The notes: generated by a model from the sequence alone, not told the origin. DNA of 64,000 bases from JAABTH01 sp964390725 (GCA_964390725.1 CAYMIW010000005.1:53513-117512); one strand, 5' to 3'; numbered from the stretch's first letter, positions 25,659 through 35,652 are shown. A program made the numbers and translations.

Positions 25659-27407
25659 ATGAGTTTACAGAAAACAAACATTTCAAAAGAAACACTAACT
25701 GGTCGGCTGGCAGTTTGCAACGGTGAAAAACCGGCGCAATTGTTGATAGTAAATGCCCGCCTGGTTGATTTATTCAACAAGAAAGTAACCTTGACAAACC
25801 TGGCCATTGAAGAAGGTTATGTTGCCGCTATCGGAGATTGCTACAAAGAAGGAGAAGAGGTTATTGATATAAACGGTTGTTACTTAACCCCCGGTTTAAT
25901 TGATGCTCACCTGCACATAGAAAGCACCCTCCTTTTTCCACCAGAGCTGGCCGGGGTTATAGCTGCTCGCGGTACTACAACAGTTATCAATGATCCACAC
26001 GAGATAGCCAATGTGTTAGGAATTGAAGGGGTCAAAATGATGATCGAGGCTGCCGATGATCTTCCCTGTGATTTTTTTATGACTGTACCTTCGTGTGTTC
26101 CGGCAACAGAAATGGAAAGCTCCGGGGGAGAAATTAATGTTAATCAGATCAGGGAATTGATTGGACATCCTCGCGTAGTCGGGCTTGGGGAAATGATGAA
26201 TTACCCGGGGGTTATTAACGCAGACCAGGTTGTGCTGGCTAAAATAGCTGCCGCCCTGGAAGCGGGGAAAATAGTTGATGGTCATGCCCCTGGCTTAAGG
26301 GGAAAGGAACTTCAGGCATATCTTTCTGCCGGCATCAGCACCGATCATGAATGTGTAAACAGGGAAGAGGCAGCGGAAAAAATCAGGAATGGTATGAGAG
26401 TAATAATACGTCACGGTTCGGCATCTTCAAGCCTTAAAGAGATACTGCCCCTTGTTAATGATAATAATGTTGAATTTTTCATGTTCGGCAGTGATGATCG
26501 CGAAGCTGCTGAATTAATTGCAAAAGGTCACCTCGACGATTTATTGCATACAGCTGTTTCAATGGGTTTAGATCCCTGCCTGGCTTTAAAAATGGCCACA
26601 TTTAACCCTGCCCGTCATTACCGGTTGTTCGATCGGGGTTTGTTAGCCCCGGGATACAGGGCTGACCTGGTTGCATTTAAAGATCTAAAAAACTTTAATG
26701 TGGATATGGTTATAAAAGATGGGAAGCTAGTTGCCAGCAAGGGCAGGTTGGTTAGTCCGGTTAAGCGCGGTATACTGCCGGAACATGCCCTGCAAACAGT
26801 AAAAACAGGGAAAATATATAATGCAAATGATTTTCGCATCAAGGCCGATTTAGCTAAAAAACAGGTTATAGGCTTAATTCCAGGTCAGTTATTAACGGAA
26901 AAAATGCAAATTGATATTCCCCTGGACAGTAATGGGGAAGTAACAGGAATTACTGCTTTAGGCGTGAATAGAATTGCTGTAATAGAGAGACACCGGGCCA
27001 GCGGCAGTTATGGTCTTGCTCTTGTCAAGGGTATGAATATTAAGGAGGGAGCCCTGGCTTCAACTGTTGCCCATGATTCACATAATATTATAGTTGCCGG
27101 TGCAGATGAGGAAGCCATGGCAGTTGCTGTGAACCGCTTAACGGAAACAGGGGGTGGTTTTATTGTGGTAGATGGCAGCAATAGGGTAAAGGCCCAGCTG
27201 CCCCTGCAGATTGGTGGACTTATGTCGGTTAAGACCGCGGGGGAGGTTGCAACGGAAATGGAATTATTGTTAAAAGAGGCCGCATTACTGGGTACTGACC
27301 TGCCCCAACCTTTTCTAACTTTATCCTTTTTAGCTCTTCCGGTTATCCCTTCATTGAAAATAACTGATCGCGGGCTTTTTGATGTGGATAATTTCTGTAT
27401 TTTGTAA
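25659..27407 (+). CDS. ade: Adenine deaminase
   Basis: 582 aa, typical length. Deaminates adenine to hypoxanthine in purine salvage. Amidohydrolase metal motif DAHLHIES (82-89), DPHEIANV (about 112-119), GHAPGL and DHEC in the middle, and a C-terminal adenine-deaminase-specific domain with VAHDSHNI. ATG follows GCGGAGG. The upstream 130 nt hold an inverted repeat AAACCGC...GCGGTTT (about 25556-25587), but I could not match it to the purine riboswitch core. The CDP-alcohol phosphatidyltransferase gene is 82 nt downstream. Confidence 0.95.
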   Translation: MSLQKTNISKETLTGRLAVCNGEKPAQLLIVNARLVDLFNKKVTLTNLAIEEGYVAAIGDCYKEGEEVIDINGCYLTPGLIDAHLHIESTLLFPPELAGVIAARGTTTVINDPHEIANVLGIEGVKMMIEAADDLPCDFFMTVPSCVPATEMESSGGEINVNQIRELIGHPRVVGLGEMMNYPGVINADQVVLAKIAAALEAGKIVDGHAPGLRGKELQAYLSAGISTDHECVNREEAAEKIRNGMRVIIRHGSASSSLKEILPLVNDNNVEFFMFGSDDREAAELIAKGHLDDLLHTAVSMGLDPCLALKMATFNPARHYRLFDRGLLAPGYRADLVAFKDLKNFNVDMVIKDGKLVASKGRLVSPVKRGILPEHALQTVKTGKIYNANDFRIKADLAKKQVIGLIPGQLLTEKMQIDIPLDSNGEVTGITALGVNRIAVIERHRASGSYGLALVKGMNIKEGALASTVAHDSHNIIVAGADEEAMAVAVNRLTETGGGFIVVDGSNRVKAQLPLQIGGLMSVKTAGEVATEMELLLKEAALLGTDLPQPFLTLSFLALPVIPSLKITDRGLFDVDNFCIL

Positions 27408-27489
27408 GATCAGATCATTTTAAGCCCGGCATGGATTAAACATTATTTTTATGATAAGATAAGCCAACTAAACTGAAGGAGGGAAATAT

Positions 27490-28050
27490 TTGGCGATATA
27501 CTTGACAATACCCAATTTGTTATCAGCCTCAAGAATTGTTTTTTTACCACTCCTGTTTATATTGCTGTACAACGGATATTATTACCCGTTTCTGGTTGGT
27601 TATATATTGTTGGGATCTACAGATTTTTTTGATGGTCTCATTGCCCGCAGATTTAAAATGGTGTCACATTTTGGGAAGGAACTGGATTCTCTTGCCGATC
27701 TGTTTTTTTATATAGCATCTGCATTTTTCCTCTATCGGTTGCAGCCTGAAGCTGTTGCGGCAAATAGTATTTACCTGACCATATTCTTTATTCTTCTTGG
27801 TTTATCGTTTATTCTTTCAGCTATATTATTTCGGCGTCCTGTAATGATGCACACGGTTATCTTGCGTTTTAATGCTGTTATGGTGTTTTTTGTAATAATA
27901 TCATCATTCTTTTTTGATGTAACCTGGTTTGTCAGGTTGGTTGTATCATTATACATACTTGGTTTTCTTGAAGAAATCGCTATATTTTTGATATTTGGCG
28001 ATGTTGACCCCGACAGCAAATCAATTATTCACTTAATCAGAAAAGTATAA
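27490..28050 (+). CDS. CDP-alcohol phosphatidyltransferase (PgsA-like)
   Basis: 186 aa, about five to six membrane helices. The family motif D-x2-D-G-x2-A-R-x8-G-x3-D-x3-D is complete from Asp45 to Asp70 (DFFDGLIAR ... GKELDSLAD). Such enzymes condense CDP-diacylglycerol with glycerol-3-phosphate, inositol-phosphate or another alcohol to make phospholipid. TTG start 7 nt after AAGGAGGG. The substrate cannot be fixed; standard PgsA is the first candidate, although glycerol-phosphate genes are not adjacent. Convergent with the next gene, 16 nt apart. Confidence 0.85.
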   Translation: MAIYLTIPNLLSASRIVFLPLLFILLYNGYYYPFLVGYILLGSTDFFDGLIARRFKMVSHFGKELDSLADLFFYIASAFFLYRLQPEAVAANSIYLTIFFILLGLSFILSAILFRRPVMMHTVILRFNAVMVFFVIISSFFFDVTWFVRLVVSLYILGFLEEIAIFLIFGDVDPDSKSIIHLIRKV

Positions 28051-28066
28051 TAAGCAATGGGTTATT

Positions 28067-29521
28067 TTAAAAGGGACCATAGCCGATTGCTACCGCGATC
28101 AGCAGAAAAGCTGACGTAACGGTAAGGACCAGTAGCTGCAGGCCGATGACCCAGCGGAACCATTTGATGTAGCTGATTCCGGCCAGTCCAAGGGCGATAA
28201 GCAGAACGGCATTGGTTGGATACAAAACATTGCTGAAACCATCGCCAAAAGCAAACGCCAGAACGGCGGTCTGCCTTGTTACGCCAACAAGGTCTACCAG
28301 CGGAGCGATAATAGGAATAACCAGGAAAGCTTTTGCTGATGCTGACCCAATGAAAAAATTAAGAAGCAGAACCAGGGCATAAACAAGAAGAGCTGCAATA
28401 AATGGTGAAGCGCCACCAATGGCCCGCGCAGCGTAATCGAGGATGGTATCCATTACCCGGGCATTGGTCATAATATGTTTTACACTGACGGCCATTAATA
28501 TTAAAATGATGGCCGGGGATATGGCGCTAACACTGTTGGCAAAGATTTTCAGAGTTTTTCCAGGGGTTATCCCGGCAAGTAGTGCGGAACCTAGTCCTCC
28601 CATTAGAAAGAGCAACCCGACAAGTGGCAGGGTAATGGTTGAAATAGCGCTGACAAACGAAGCGCTGATGCTTACAGCAACGATTAGTGCCAGTGAAATG
28701 ATGAATAAGGTCACAGATTTTTTTAGACGCGGATCAGCCTGGGTTTCCAGTTCCTCACGGGTAAGGGTGAACTTTGCCCGCAGATTTTCGTCTTCTCTGA
28801 AAGTCGGTGAAAGAGAAGGATCTTTTTCAATCTTTCTGGCATAACGCACTAAAAAGAATGTGAGCATAAAATAGATGACCAGAAAAACACCAGCTCTTAA
28901 ACCCATCCCTGAAAAAACCGGCAGCCCGGATAATCTTTGTGCTATTCCAATAGTAAAGGGGTTAGCCAGCGCAGCTGAGAACCCAAAGGCAATAGCCAGT
29001 ATGCTCATTCCCAGACCGGTCATAACGTCCCAGCCCAACAGGTAAGCCAGGGCAATCATCACCGGGACCAAAATTACTACTTCTTCAAATATTCCAGGCA
29101 AAGCGCCAAAAAGCATAAAACAAAGAATAATGATGGCGAGAAGCAAATATTTGCGGTTTCCCATTCTTAGTACAACCCGGGCAATAACAGCCTTGAGAAC
29201 CCCAGCCTGGTCAAGTAGAGCAAACGACCCACCGATAAAAAGCACTATCAATATGATTGTAATAATAGTTGGAGCATCAGGGCCCCAGAGGACTTCAACA
29301 GGAGCAGTTAACCAGCGCCAGAAGGGATAATCGGGGGTGTCAACGAAGCTGAAAGAACCCGGGGTGATTATTTCACGCCCGTCAATTTCCGTTCTTTCAT
29401 AACTGCCGCTTGGAATAGCCGTGCTAAGCAACCCGGCCGAGATTATTAAGATGAGAAGAATGATAAAGGATTGAATGAATGCTTTTTTGCTGATTCTGAG
29501 TACGGACTGGCCTTTATTCAT
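28067..29521 (-). CDS. YfcC/DcuC-family carrier
   Basis: 484 aa, about 12 membrane spans. The N-terminal IPSGSY motif (about 36-41), a central EEVVILVPV segment, a hydrophilic loop at about 235-275 and a late GSASAKAFLVIPI and FGDGFSNVLYPTNAV pair are those of the YfcC family (arginine/ornithine, C4-dicarboxylate or other organic-anion exchangers). ATG follows GGGGGG. Substrate unknown; arginine/ornithine exchange would complement the lone arginine deiminase of this window but nothing else supports it. Confidence 0.85.
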   Translation of the reverse strand: MNKGQSVLRISKKAFIQSFIILLILIISAGLLSTAIPSGSYERTEIDGREIITPGSFSFVDTPDYPFWRWLTAPVEVLWGPDAPTIITIILIVLFIGGSFALLDQAGVLKAVIARVVLRMGNRKYLLLAIIILCFMLFGALPGIFEEVVILVPVMIALAYLLGWDVMTGLGMSILAIAFGFSAALANPFTIGIAQRLSGLPVFSGMGLRAGVFLVIYFMLTFFLVRYARKIEKDPSLSPTFREDENLRAKFTLTREELETQADPRLKKSVTLFIISLALIVAVSISASFVSAISTITLPLVGLLFLMGGLGSALLAGITPGKTLKIFANSVSAISPAIILILMAVSVKHIMTNARVMDTILDYAARAIGGASPFIAALLVYALVLLLNFFIGSASAKAFLVIPIIAPLVDLVGVTRQTAVLAFAFGDGFSNVLYPTNAVLLIALGLAGISYIKWFRWVIGLQLLVLTVTSAFLLIAVAIGYGPF

Positions 29522-29724
29522 CCACTGCCCCCCCCTGGTAGTTGTGTAAACCGGGCTTGATCCTTCTAACAGGACCGTATACAGCCCGGCCCCGGACGCT
29601 TATTCCCTGGACCATAAAGCCCGCTGCTAAGGTTTATTTCAACATTACTGAATAATATCCTGTCAGGTTCCGTGAATGCTGTCTAAAAAAGTTGTCTAAG
29701 TATACTTCCCACCCATTTATAATA

Positions 29725-30297
29725 TCAGATGCTGGTTACCAGGGCTGTTACATATTTTCTGCGAATGGTATCTTCGGTTATATCAATTCCGGATGCTTCG
29801 TTATCACTGGATATAATCAGGGCAGGATACACTATACCGGAGATTAATTGTAAAACCTTATACTTAACCTCTTCGTCGTTCCTGAGACCGGTTAATTCCC
29901 TGACAAGTGGCGTGATGTCGGTTTCGAGAAGACCGAGGTAGAAATTAAGGCTGGTGTTTTCACGTTCTAAGACTCTGGTACCGATCAGATAAATGATGCC
30001 AGGGTAATCAATCAGGTTTTTTATCAGTTTATCAGCCCAATTTATCAGCCTTTCCTTGATCGGTAATGACTTGTTTTCAAGATTGGTGTAGATCTGGCGT
30101 ATGTTTTCCATTAACTGCATCTCAACCTCTTCAAGCAGCTTTTCCTTGGATCCGAAATAATAATTTACCGAAGCCAGGTTAACTCCGGCCCTTCCGGCTA
30201 TTTCCCTGATGGTCAGATTAAGGTTTTTTTCCCTGCCAATAATTTCAGCGGCAGTATCCAGTATTTTATTTCTTGTATCGCTTTTTTCAAGAGCCAT
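29725..30297 (-). CDS. TetR-family regulator of the MMPL operon
   Basis: 190 aa. N-terminal TetR helix-turn-helix LTIREIAGRAGVNLASVNYYFGSKEKLLEEV (about 28-58 in sum) and a helical ligand domain. It is the third gene of the minus-strand operon starting with the MMPL transporter, 13 nt after the preceding stop. A 22-bp perfect palindrome just downstream of the operon's -10 box is the obvious binding site, so the operon is probably self-repressed and induced by a lipophilic or toxic compound. Confidence 0.9.
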   Translation of the reverse strand: MALEKSDTRNKILDTAAEIIGREKNLNLTIREIAGRAGVNLASVNYYFGSKEKLLEEVEMQLMENIRQIYTNLENKSLPIKERLINWADKLIKNLIDYPGIIYLIGTRVLERENTSLNFYLGLLETDITPLVRELTGLRNDEEVKYKVLQLISGIVYPALIISSDNEASGIDITEDTIRRKYVTALVTSI

Positions 30298-30310
30298 TCT
30301 ATCACCTCAC

Positions 30311-32248
30311 TTATTCGAATAAATTAATTATTTTATACCATAATATTTCTGTCCACAGTTTATTTTCTTCTGTATCCTGGTCTTTGACCTGATCTTCATC
30401 AAGCTCTCTTTCAATTCTGGGAGTTTGCACGATAAAGCGTACTTCGCTGTGCCGGTTGTTCTCATTGTCGGCAAAGGAGCGATAATCATCAGCAAGCTTC
30501 TCCATCAGTTCCAGTTTTGCCTGGCCTGCTCTTGATTCATTGATGCCATCAATTAACTCACTTTTCATAGCTGTTATTCCGCCGGATCTTAATAAGTCAA
30601 GAGCATTTGTCAGTTCAGACTGTCCATCTGCAAGTTGACCCAGAGCAGCGGGCAGTTTTGAAAGGTCGCCAGACATCATCTCTGCATCAGATATAAAGGC
30701 GTCAACCTGATTCAGGTAATCTTCAAAAGAGGCAACTCCCCCGGCAATACCGGCTATTTGACTAACCAGGTTTTCTGACTCTGCCAGGTTAGAAACTCTT
30801 TCCAGAGCTTCAATCCCTGGCAGGTATTCATTCAGCCACTGATTCTGCAGCGTATCAATACTTTTCTGCAGATCGGTAAGGTCTGTGCCGATGAGGGCAC
30901 TTTCTTCAAGCATCTCCTGGAAAAGTTCTTCTCTCATTAAAATGATTAAGCCTGTTTCATAAAGAGGTGATCCTGGGTCGTTGTCCCTGACCAGTTTTTC
31001 AGCTTCTTTTTGGATGGTGGATGAATAACGGTTAAGTTCGTCAAGATCATTTTCAAGTTCGTCAAGACGGCCGCCCAATCTCTGTGATTCAGCAGAGATA
31101 GCCTCTATCTCTTCTGATATAGAATTGCTGCCTGCCATGTTGTCAATATTTTCTACGGCAGCTAAGAGGATGCCCATAGAATCAACCAGTGATTCGGAAT
31201 CAATTGCATTTATTAAGTCGGATAGTTGCTCTCGTTGAGCCAGATAATTATCGATCATTAATTGATAATCATCAAAATCGGTTTTCAGTTTCTTGCTTTC
31301 ATCTGTAAAGAGGATCAACCCTTTTTCAATTTCTTCTGCTCCGGTGCTTAACTCACCAAAGATTTGATCAAATGATTCGATACCTTCAAGCATTTGTATA
31401 AGAATGCTTTCAATATCTATAGTATTTATCGGCGGCATTTGAGGCATAATCATGAATGAGAAACGGTCCAATTCAATGTCTGCTCCGTTCATGCTAAACC
31501 GCAGTTCTTCTTCAGGGTAGGGGAAAACCATAAAGTTGATACTGACATTTTGCCCCATTACCATGCTTGTTCCATCTCCGGGGTCAATATCTGAAAAACG
31601 CTCCAGGTCCAGCTCAAAAGAACCCTGGACAACCATTGGAACATAGTTAATATCATTTTTATAGGTAAGATTACCGTTGTAGTCATAATAGCTTAACGGC
31701 TGATCGTACTGGAGGTTGTTGGTAAACTTAATAGCGATTTCAAGGTTTCCTGAATTGCCGGCTAGATCTTCCGGTTCTGTTTCGATGCCGTCAAGGTAAT
31801 AACTGATGGAGATTTCCACTGGAAGTTGTTTGTCAACAGTGCCCTGGTAGTAGAGGGCTCCTGTTTCAAAGATTTTGCTGTTCCAGACAACCCTGTCTTC
31901 TTCCAGAATTGGTTCCTCGGTTCCGGTCATGTTGTCTATGTGCAAATAACTACCGTAATCGACAACAAAGCCAGCATCGTGATCAACCTGATCGTAAATC
32001 CGGTTAACAATTGTCAAATCATTCACCTGACCACCATGATCGAGTATTATGTAAACTGTTTCATTCTTAATAGCTTCAGTTACGCCGTCAGGCAGGTTAT
32101 CATCCTCCAGGTTACTGCTTTGGAAAGCAGGTCTGTAGGAGTCGGCATTGCTCATTTTATCTTCCGTGACAACAGAATATGCCGCTGCGCTGAGGGCTAG
32201 TAAAGCGATTAGAATTATTGCTATTGGATAGATTAGTTTATTCCTCAT
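30311..32248 (-). CDS. Extracytoplasmic coiled-coil partner of the MMPL exporter
   Basis: 645 aa from the ATG at 32248 (GGAGG 9 nt upstream), overlapping the transporter stop by 11 nt. One N-terminal membrane anchor (about 5-26), a beta-rich region to about 290, then a long heptad-rich helical part (about 300-600) with repeated Leu/Ile/Glu/Ser spacing, and no C-terminal membrane span. The layout recalls the coiled-coil extracellular parts of YhgE/Pip-like proteins that accompany RND/MMPL proteins in Firmicutes, but the final TM bundle of that family is missing. Probably an accessory or substrate-handling protein of the exporter. Confidence 0.75.
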   Translation of the reverse strand: MRNKLIYPIAIILIALLALSAAAYSVVTEDKMSNADSYRPAFQSSNLEDDNLPDGVTEAIKNETVYIILDHGGQVNDLTIVNRIYDQVDHDAGFVVDYGSYLHIDNMTGTEEPILEEDRVVWNSKIFETGALYYQGTVDKQLPVEISISYYLDGIETEPEDLAGNSGNLEIAIKFTNNLQYDQPLSYYDYNGNLTYKNDINYVPMVVQGSFELDLERFSDIDPGDGTSMVMGQNVSINFMVFPYPEEELRFSMNGADIELDRFSFMIMPQMPPINTIDIESILIQMLEGIESFDQIFGELSTGAEEIEKGLILFTDESKKLKTDFDDYQLMIDNYLAQREQLSDLINAIDSESLVDSMGILLAAVENIDNMAGSNSISEEIEAISAESQRLGGRLDELENDLDELNRYSSTIQKEAEKLVRDNDPGSPLYETGLIILMREELFQEMLEESALIGTDLTDLQKSIDTLQNQWLNEYLPGIEALERVSNLAESENLVSQIAGIAGGVASFEDYLNQVDAFISDAEMMSGDLSKLPAALGQLADGQSELTNALDLLRSGGITAMKSELIDGINESRAGQAKLELMEKLADDYRSFADNENNRHSEVRFIVQTPRIERELDEDQVKDQDTEENKLWTEILWYKIINLFE

Positions 32249-34355
32249 TGTGTGAAGCCTCCAGGTATTTTCCCTGATTTGTTCTATTTTTTGTTCCCGG
32301 CCAGTTGATGGTAAACTTGCCAATTCCATGGTTGAATACAATTAAAAGCCCGGGAAGCAGAGCAAACATGACAATCATGCTTATTAAAGCTCCCCGCCCG
32401 ATTAACATGGTCATTTCCCTGGTAGTTTTAATCCCGGCAACAACTGATATGCTAAATGTTGCTGAAAAAAGAATCAACGCACTGGTTAGAATAGACCTTC
32501 CGGTTTCCTGAAGAGTTTTTATTGCTGCGCCGCTTCGCGAAACTATTACCTCCAGGTTATCCCTATACCGCAGTGTATAGAGTATGGCGTAGTCAACTGT
32601 GGCTCCGAGCTGTATAGCCCCGATAATTATCGGGGTAAGTGAGGAGACAACCTGATCCTGGTAATAGAGCATACTGATGTTAATCCAGATTGCCAGTTGC
32701 ACGGCCAGAACGAGCAGTACCGGAAGGGCTAACGATTTTAAACTGAGTCCAACAATTAACCCGATCGCCAGTATTGATACAATGGCAACGTTACGTGCAT
32801 CACCAACCGATAAAGAAGCCATATCACGGGTTACAGCGGTTGGCCCGGTAACATAGTATTCTTCATAAAGAGCAGCTGTATTTCTTCTGATCAGGTCAAC
32901 GGTATTAAAAGCTTCTGTTTCGTTTAAAGATGGGGATAGAAATACCATCATGTTCCTGTATCCTCCGGAAAGGAATTCTTCGGATATTTCATCCGGAATA
33001 ATAATATCGGGCAGCGCCTGGTCAACCTGTGATGTAATGGCAAGAACTGAATCAACAGTGCCAATCTGTTCCAAGGTGGTTACCAGATCGTGTTCCCTCT
33101 GCCTTCCAAGGTCTGCGGTTATTACATATAGAATATCAACTGCTCCGTACTCGTCCATTATTTCATTTGTATCGTTTACTGCTATAGAATCAAGAGGCAG
33201 ATAATTTTCATTGGAATAATAGAAATCAACCTTATTCTGTCCCAGGTAAGCCGGAACTGCCAATATTAGAAATATTACCAGGAAAACCCGGTAGTGCCTG
33301 ATCATAAAAGGTGCAATCTTCTTGAATGAAGGCAGTAATATTTTGTGCTTAAACCGGCTGCTAAAGGGATAAAAAGTTATAATCAAACCGGGCAAAAGGG
33401 TTAATGTTACGATAAGGCTGATTACAATTCCTTTTGCCAGCACAAATCCCATGTCGCTCCCTATGCCGTTTTTCATCACTATCAGGGCGCTAAAACCGCC
33501 GATGGTTGTTAAAGCACTTGAGGCAACAGTAACTGCTGTTTTGTTGACGGCAGAAACCATTGCTTCCTCGATATTGCCCGATCCCTCTTTTTCTTCTTCC
33601 AGCCGGTGCATTAAAAATATGGCATAATCAAGCGAAATACCCAGCTGCATTACGGCTGCTATCGAAGCAGTTAAAAAAGATATCTCGCCCCTGAATATAT
33701 TGCTGCCCATATTTATTACTATTGCTACTCCAACAGCAACCAAAAACAGAATTGGATCAAGATAAAGCGATGTTGATATTGTTAAAACAATTAGGATAAT
33801 AACCGCTGCCAGAACAGTATAAATCAACATTTCATCATCAACAGCCGTTTGCATTTCAGCCAGTATAGCCGGTTCGCCACCAAAATATATTTCTTCATCA
33901 TGTACGGTCAGTTCACGTATGGACATTACAGCCGCGATTGTATCCGGGCTGCGGGCATTATCGCTGAATTGGACCTGCATCAGAACGGTACTTTCAGTTC
34001 TGAAACGCTCCTGTATTTGCGGGTCGGTAAATTCCGGGGGCATATAGATATCAGTGTAGTCCCCCAGCCAGATCACATCTTCTACTCCCTCTATGTTATT
34101 TACATCTGAAATGAGGTATTCAATTTCAAAGGTTTCTTTGTCACGGGCCATCAATATGCCAAGAGCCGATAGTGAAAATTCTTGTTCGAGAATATCTTCA
34201 CCCAGACGTGAATTTTGTTGCTCGGGCATATACGAAATCAGGTCGTAATTAACGCCGGTAAGCAGATACCCCAGGGCAGCAGGTATTAATAGTATTAGGT
34301 AAGCAGCTATGATCAGTTTGCGGTATTTGACAACAAATTGTCCCAATTTCAGCAT
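32238..34355 (-). CDS. MMPL/RND-family exporter
   Basis: 705 aa with two related halves, each with one N-terminal helix, an outer domain of about 130-150 residues and five or six membrane spans. The proton-relay Asp-Tyr pairs are visible in LGISLDYAIFLMH (about 238-250) and LGATVDYAILYTL (about 570-582), as in MmpL3 and hopanoid exporters. Members move lipids, siderophores or peptides across the membrane. It opens a three-gene operon with a coiled-coil partner and a TetR repressor. Promoter and operator are upstream. Confidence 0.92.
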   Translation of the reverse strand: MLKLGQFVVKYRKLIIAAYLILLIPAALGYLLTGVNYDLISYMPEQQNSRLGEDILEQEFSLSALGILMARDKETFEIEYLISDVNNIEGVEDVIWLGDYTDIYMPPEFTDPQIQERFRTESTVLMQVQFSDNARSPDTIAAVMSIRELTVHDEEIYFGGEPAILAEMQTAVDDEMLIYTVLAAVIILIVLTISTSLYLDPILFLVAVGVAIVINMGSNIFRGEISFLTASIAAVMQLGISLDYAIFLMHRLEEEKEGSGNIEEAMVSAVNKTAVTVASSALTTIGGFSALIVMKNGIGSDMGFVLAKGIVISLIVTLTLLPGLIITFYPFSSRFKHKILLPSFKKIAPFMIRHYRVFLVIFLILAVPAYLGQNKVDFYYSNENYLPLDSIAVNDTNEIMDEYGAVDILYVITADLGRQREHDLVTTLEQIGTVDSVLAITSQVDQALPDIIIPDEISEEFLSGGYRNMMVFLSPSLNETEAFNTVDLIRRNTAALYEEYYVTGPTAVTRDMASLSVGDARNVAIVSILAIGLIVGLSLKSLALPVLLVLAVQLAIWINISMLYYQDQVVSSLTPIIIGAIQLGATVDYAILYTLRYRDNLEVIVSRSGAAIKTLQETGRSILTSALILFSATFSISVVAGIKTTREMTMLIGRGALISMIVMFALLPGLLIVFNHGIGKFTINWPGTKNRTNQGKYLEASHNEE

Positions 34356-34399
34356 AAAAGTTTCCTGTTCAGTTCAGCAAACATATATTTAAAATGTTT

Positions 34400-34421
34400 G
34401 ATTTAAACAATTGTTTAAATC
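34400..34421. promoter_or_regulatory. TetR-type operator of the MMPL operon
   Basis: Perfect 22-bp palindrome GATTTAAACAATTGTTTAAATC, ending about ten bases downstream of the -10 box, where bound repressor would block initiation. Confidence 0.8.
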
Positions 34422-34431
34422 ATTTGTTTAT

Positions 34432-34460
34432 ATTATAAAGCTTCATTATCTAAAAGTCAA
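34432..34460 (-). promoter_or_regulatory. Sigma-A promoter of the MMPL operon
   Basis: TTGACT, 17 nt, TATAAT on the minus strand; a near-perfect promoter consistent with tight control by the adjacent operator. Confidence 0.8.
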
Positions 34461-34537
34461 TGGCAGGAATTATTCGTGTGGAGAAGGAAATACCTGAGGT
34501 ATTGATTTTATCAAATAACTATTGGGGAGATGAAAAA

Positions 34538-34828
34538 ATGATTGCCATTATTGCAAAGTTAAAAATTAAAAGCGGCATGGAAGAAAAGGCAGCATATGCC
34601 ACTTTAAGAATGGCAGATCAGGTTAATAAACAGGAAAAGGAATGCTTATATTATGAACCATACATGACTGCTGAAGGAACAGGTGAAATATTTATATTAG
34701 AAAAGTATACCGGAATGGAAGCTCTTGAAAAGCACAGGAACTCACTTCACTATAAAGAATTTGGAGAAACACTTAAGGATGCCCTGGAAGGCCCGCCTGA
34801 AGTACAGATGCTAAAAGCATTAAGTTGA
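34538..34828 (+). CDS. ABM-domain (quinol monooxygenase-like) protein
   Basis: 96 aa. ATG at 34538 follows GGGGAGATG; a longer frame upstream crosses the opposing promoter. The dimeric alpha/beta barrel of the antibiotic biosynthesis monooxygenase family is recognisable: MIAIIAKLKIKSGMEEKA at the start, a central CLYYEPY strand and IFILEKYTGMEALEKHRNS with HYKEF. Relatives include YgiN and heme-degrading or quinol oxygenases, but many small members are uncharacterised. Divergent from the MMPL operon, so its promoter shares that intergenic region. Confidence 0.78.
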   Translation: MIAIIAKLKIKSGMEEKAAYATLRMADQVNKQEKECLYYEPYMTAEGTGEIFILEKYTGMEALEKHRNSLHYKEFGETLKDALEGPPEVQMLKALS

Positions 34829-34866
34829 TCACTGATTAGTGTATCCCGGGTGCCTGTTGATAAACT

Positions 34867-35628
34867 CTACAGTTGGGCAGGATTTGCTGTTGAACAGGGG
34901 AGTCCTACCAGGCATTTTCCGCATACATCAGCAATCTTTTCGAGATCTTTGAAGCGAGCGGCATTAGTCAGGCACATTTCATAGCATTTATGTTTATCCA
35001 GGGAATCTATTAATAAAGCTGTATTCACACATTTATCTACGCAGATTCCACAGGATCCATCGGCCAGGTAGAGACAATACTCAGTAGTAGGCCTGGCCGT
35101 TGGTTTCAATTCAAGATCGGTAATCAGGGATCCGATACGTCCACAGCACCCTTTTGCAGTAATCAACATATGGTTAACCCCGAAGGTTCCCAGCCCGGCG
35201 ATGTAAGCAGCGCTGCGGTGCGACCAGTCGCTTAATAAAGTGGTTTCATTAAAATTATGGGTGGCCGGTATATGAACAGCATGATAACCTTTAGCGTTAA
35301 TTATTGAGCAGAGATGTTCACCGGTTGCTTTAATCAAATCATTAGTTTCAATGTAGGACAAGGCCCATGATTTGGAACAGAGACGGCCCTGCTTATTACT
35401 GTTAATAACCTGCTTATGAAAAGGGATGAAATAAGTAATTACCGATTTTGCTCCTTCTAATAAATCTTCCGGCAGGGCATGACCGGGATGAATAATCTGT
35501 TTCAGCCGGCTAAAAAGTGGATCTCCTGCACTGGCAAAAGCTATAAGAGGTTGTTCCCACCCCCTGTTTTCCGGTTGCTGATAATCAACAACATAAGCTT
35601 CTATTGCCTCTTTAATGATTGTCTCCAT
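34867..35628 (-). CDS. QueG-like iron-sulfur protein
   Basis: 253 aa from the ATG at 35628, 6 nt after AGGTGG. Resembles the catalytic core of epoxyqueuosine reductase: an N-terminal flavin/cobalamin-type fold with PGHALP and VITYFIPF, a conserved RSAAYIAGLGTFG segment (about 137-149), CCGRIGSL, then a ferredoxin-like CGICVDKC cluster and a late CGKCLVGLPC. True QueG is longer (about 350 aa). It is the last gene of the Mo/W operon, 24 nt after the permease. It may mature or reduce something in Mo/W metabolism; specific role unknown. Confidence 0.75.
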   Translation of the reverse strand: METIIKEAIEAYVVDYQQPENRGWEQPLIAFASAGDPLFSRLKQIIHPGHALPEDLLEGAKSVITYFIPFHKQVINSNKQGRLCSKSWALSYIETNDLIKATGEHLCSIINAKGYHAVHIPATHNFNETTLLSDWSHRSAAYIAGLGTFGVNHMLITAKGCCGRIGSLITDLELKPTARPTTEYCLYLADGSCGICVDKCVNTALLIDSLDKHKCYEMCLTNAARFKDLEKIADVCGKCLVGLPCSTANPAQL

Positions 35629-35652
35629 TAGCATCCACCTCAATTATCTTTT

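Noticed and set aside
28067..29521. Assigning the YfcC carrier as ArcD
   Set aside because: The family is broad and no arc genes are adjacent; arginine/ornithine exchange is only one option.
29540..29610. CCGGGCT...AGCCCGG pairing upstream of the YfcC gene
   Set aside because: Long loop, no aptamer-like core, no T-run; probably fortuitous.
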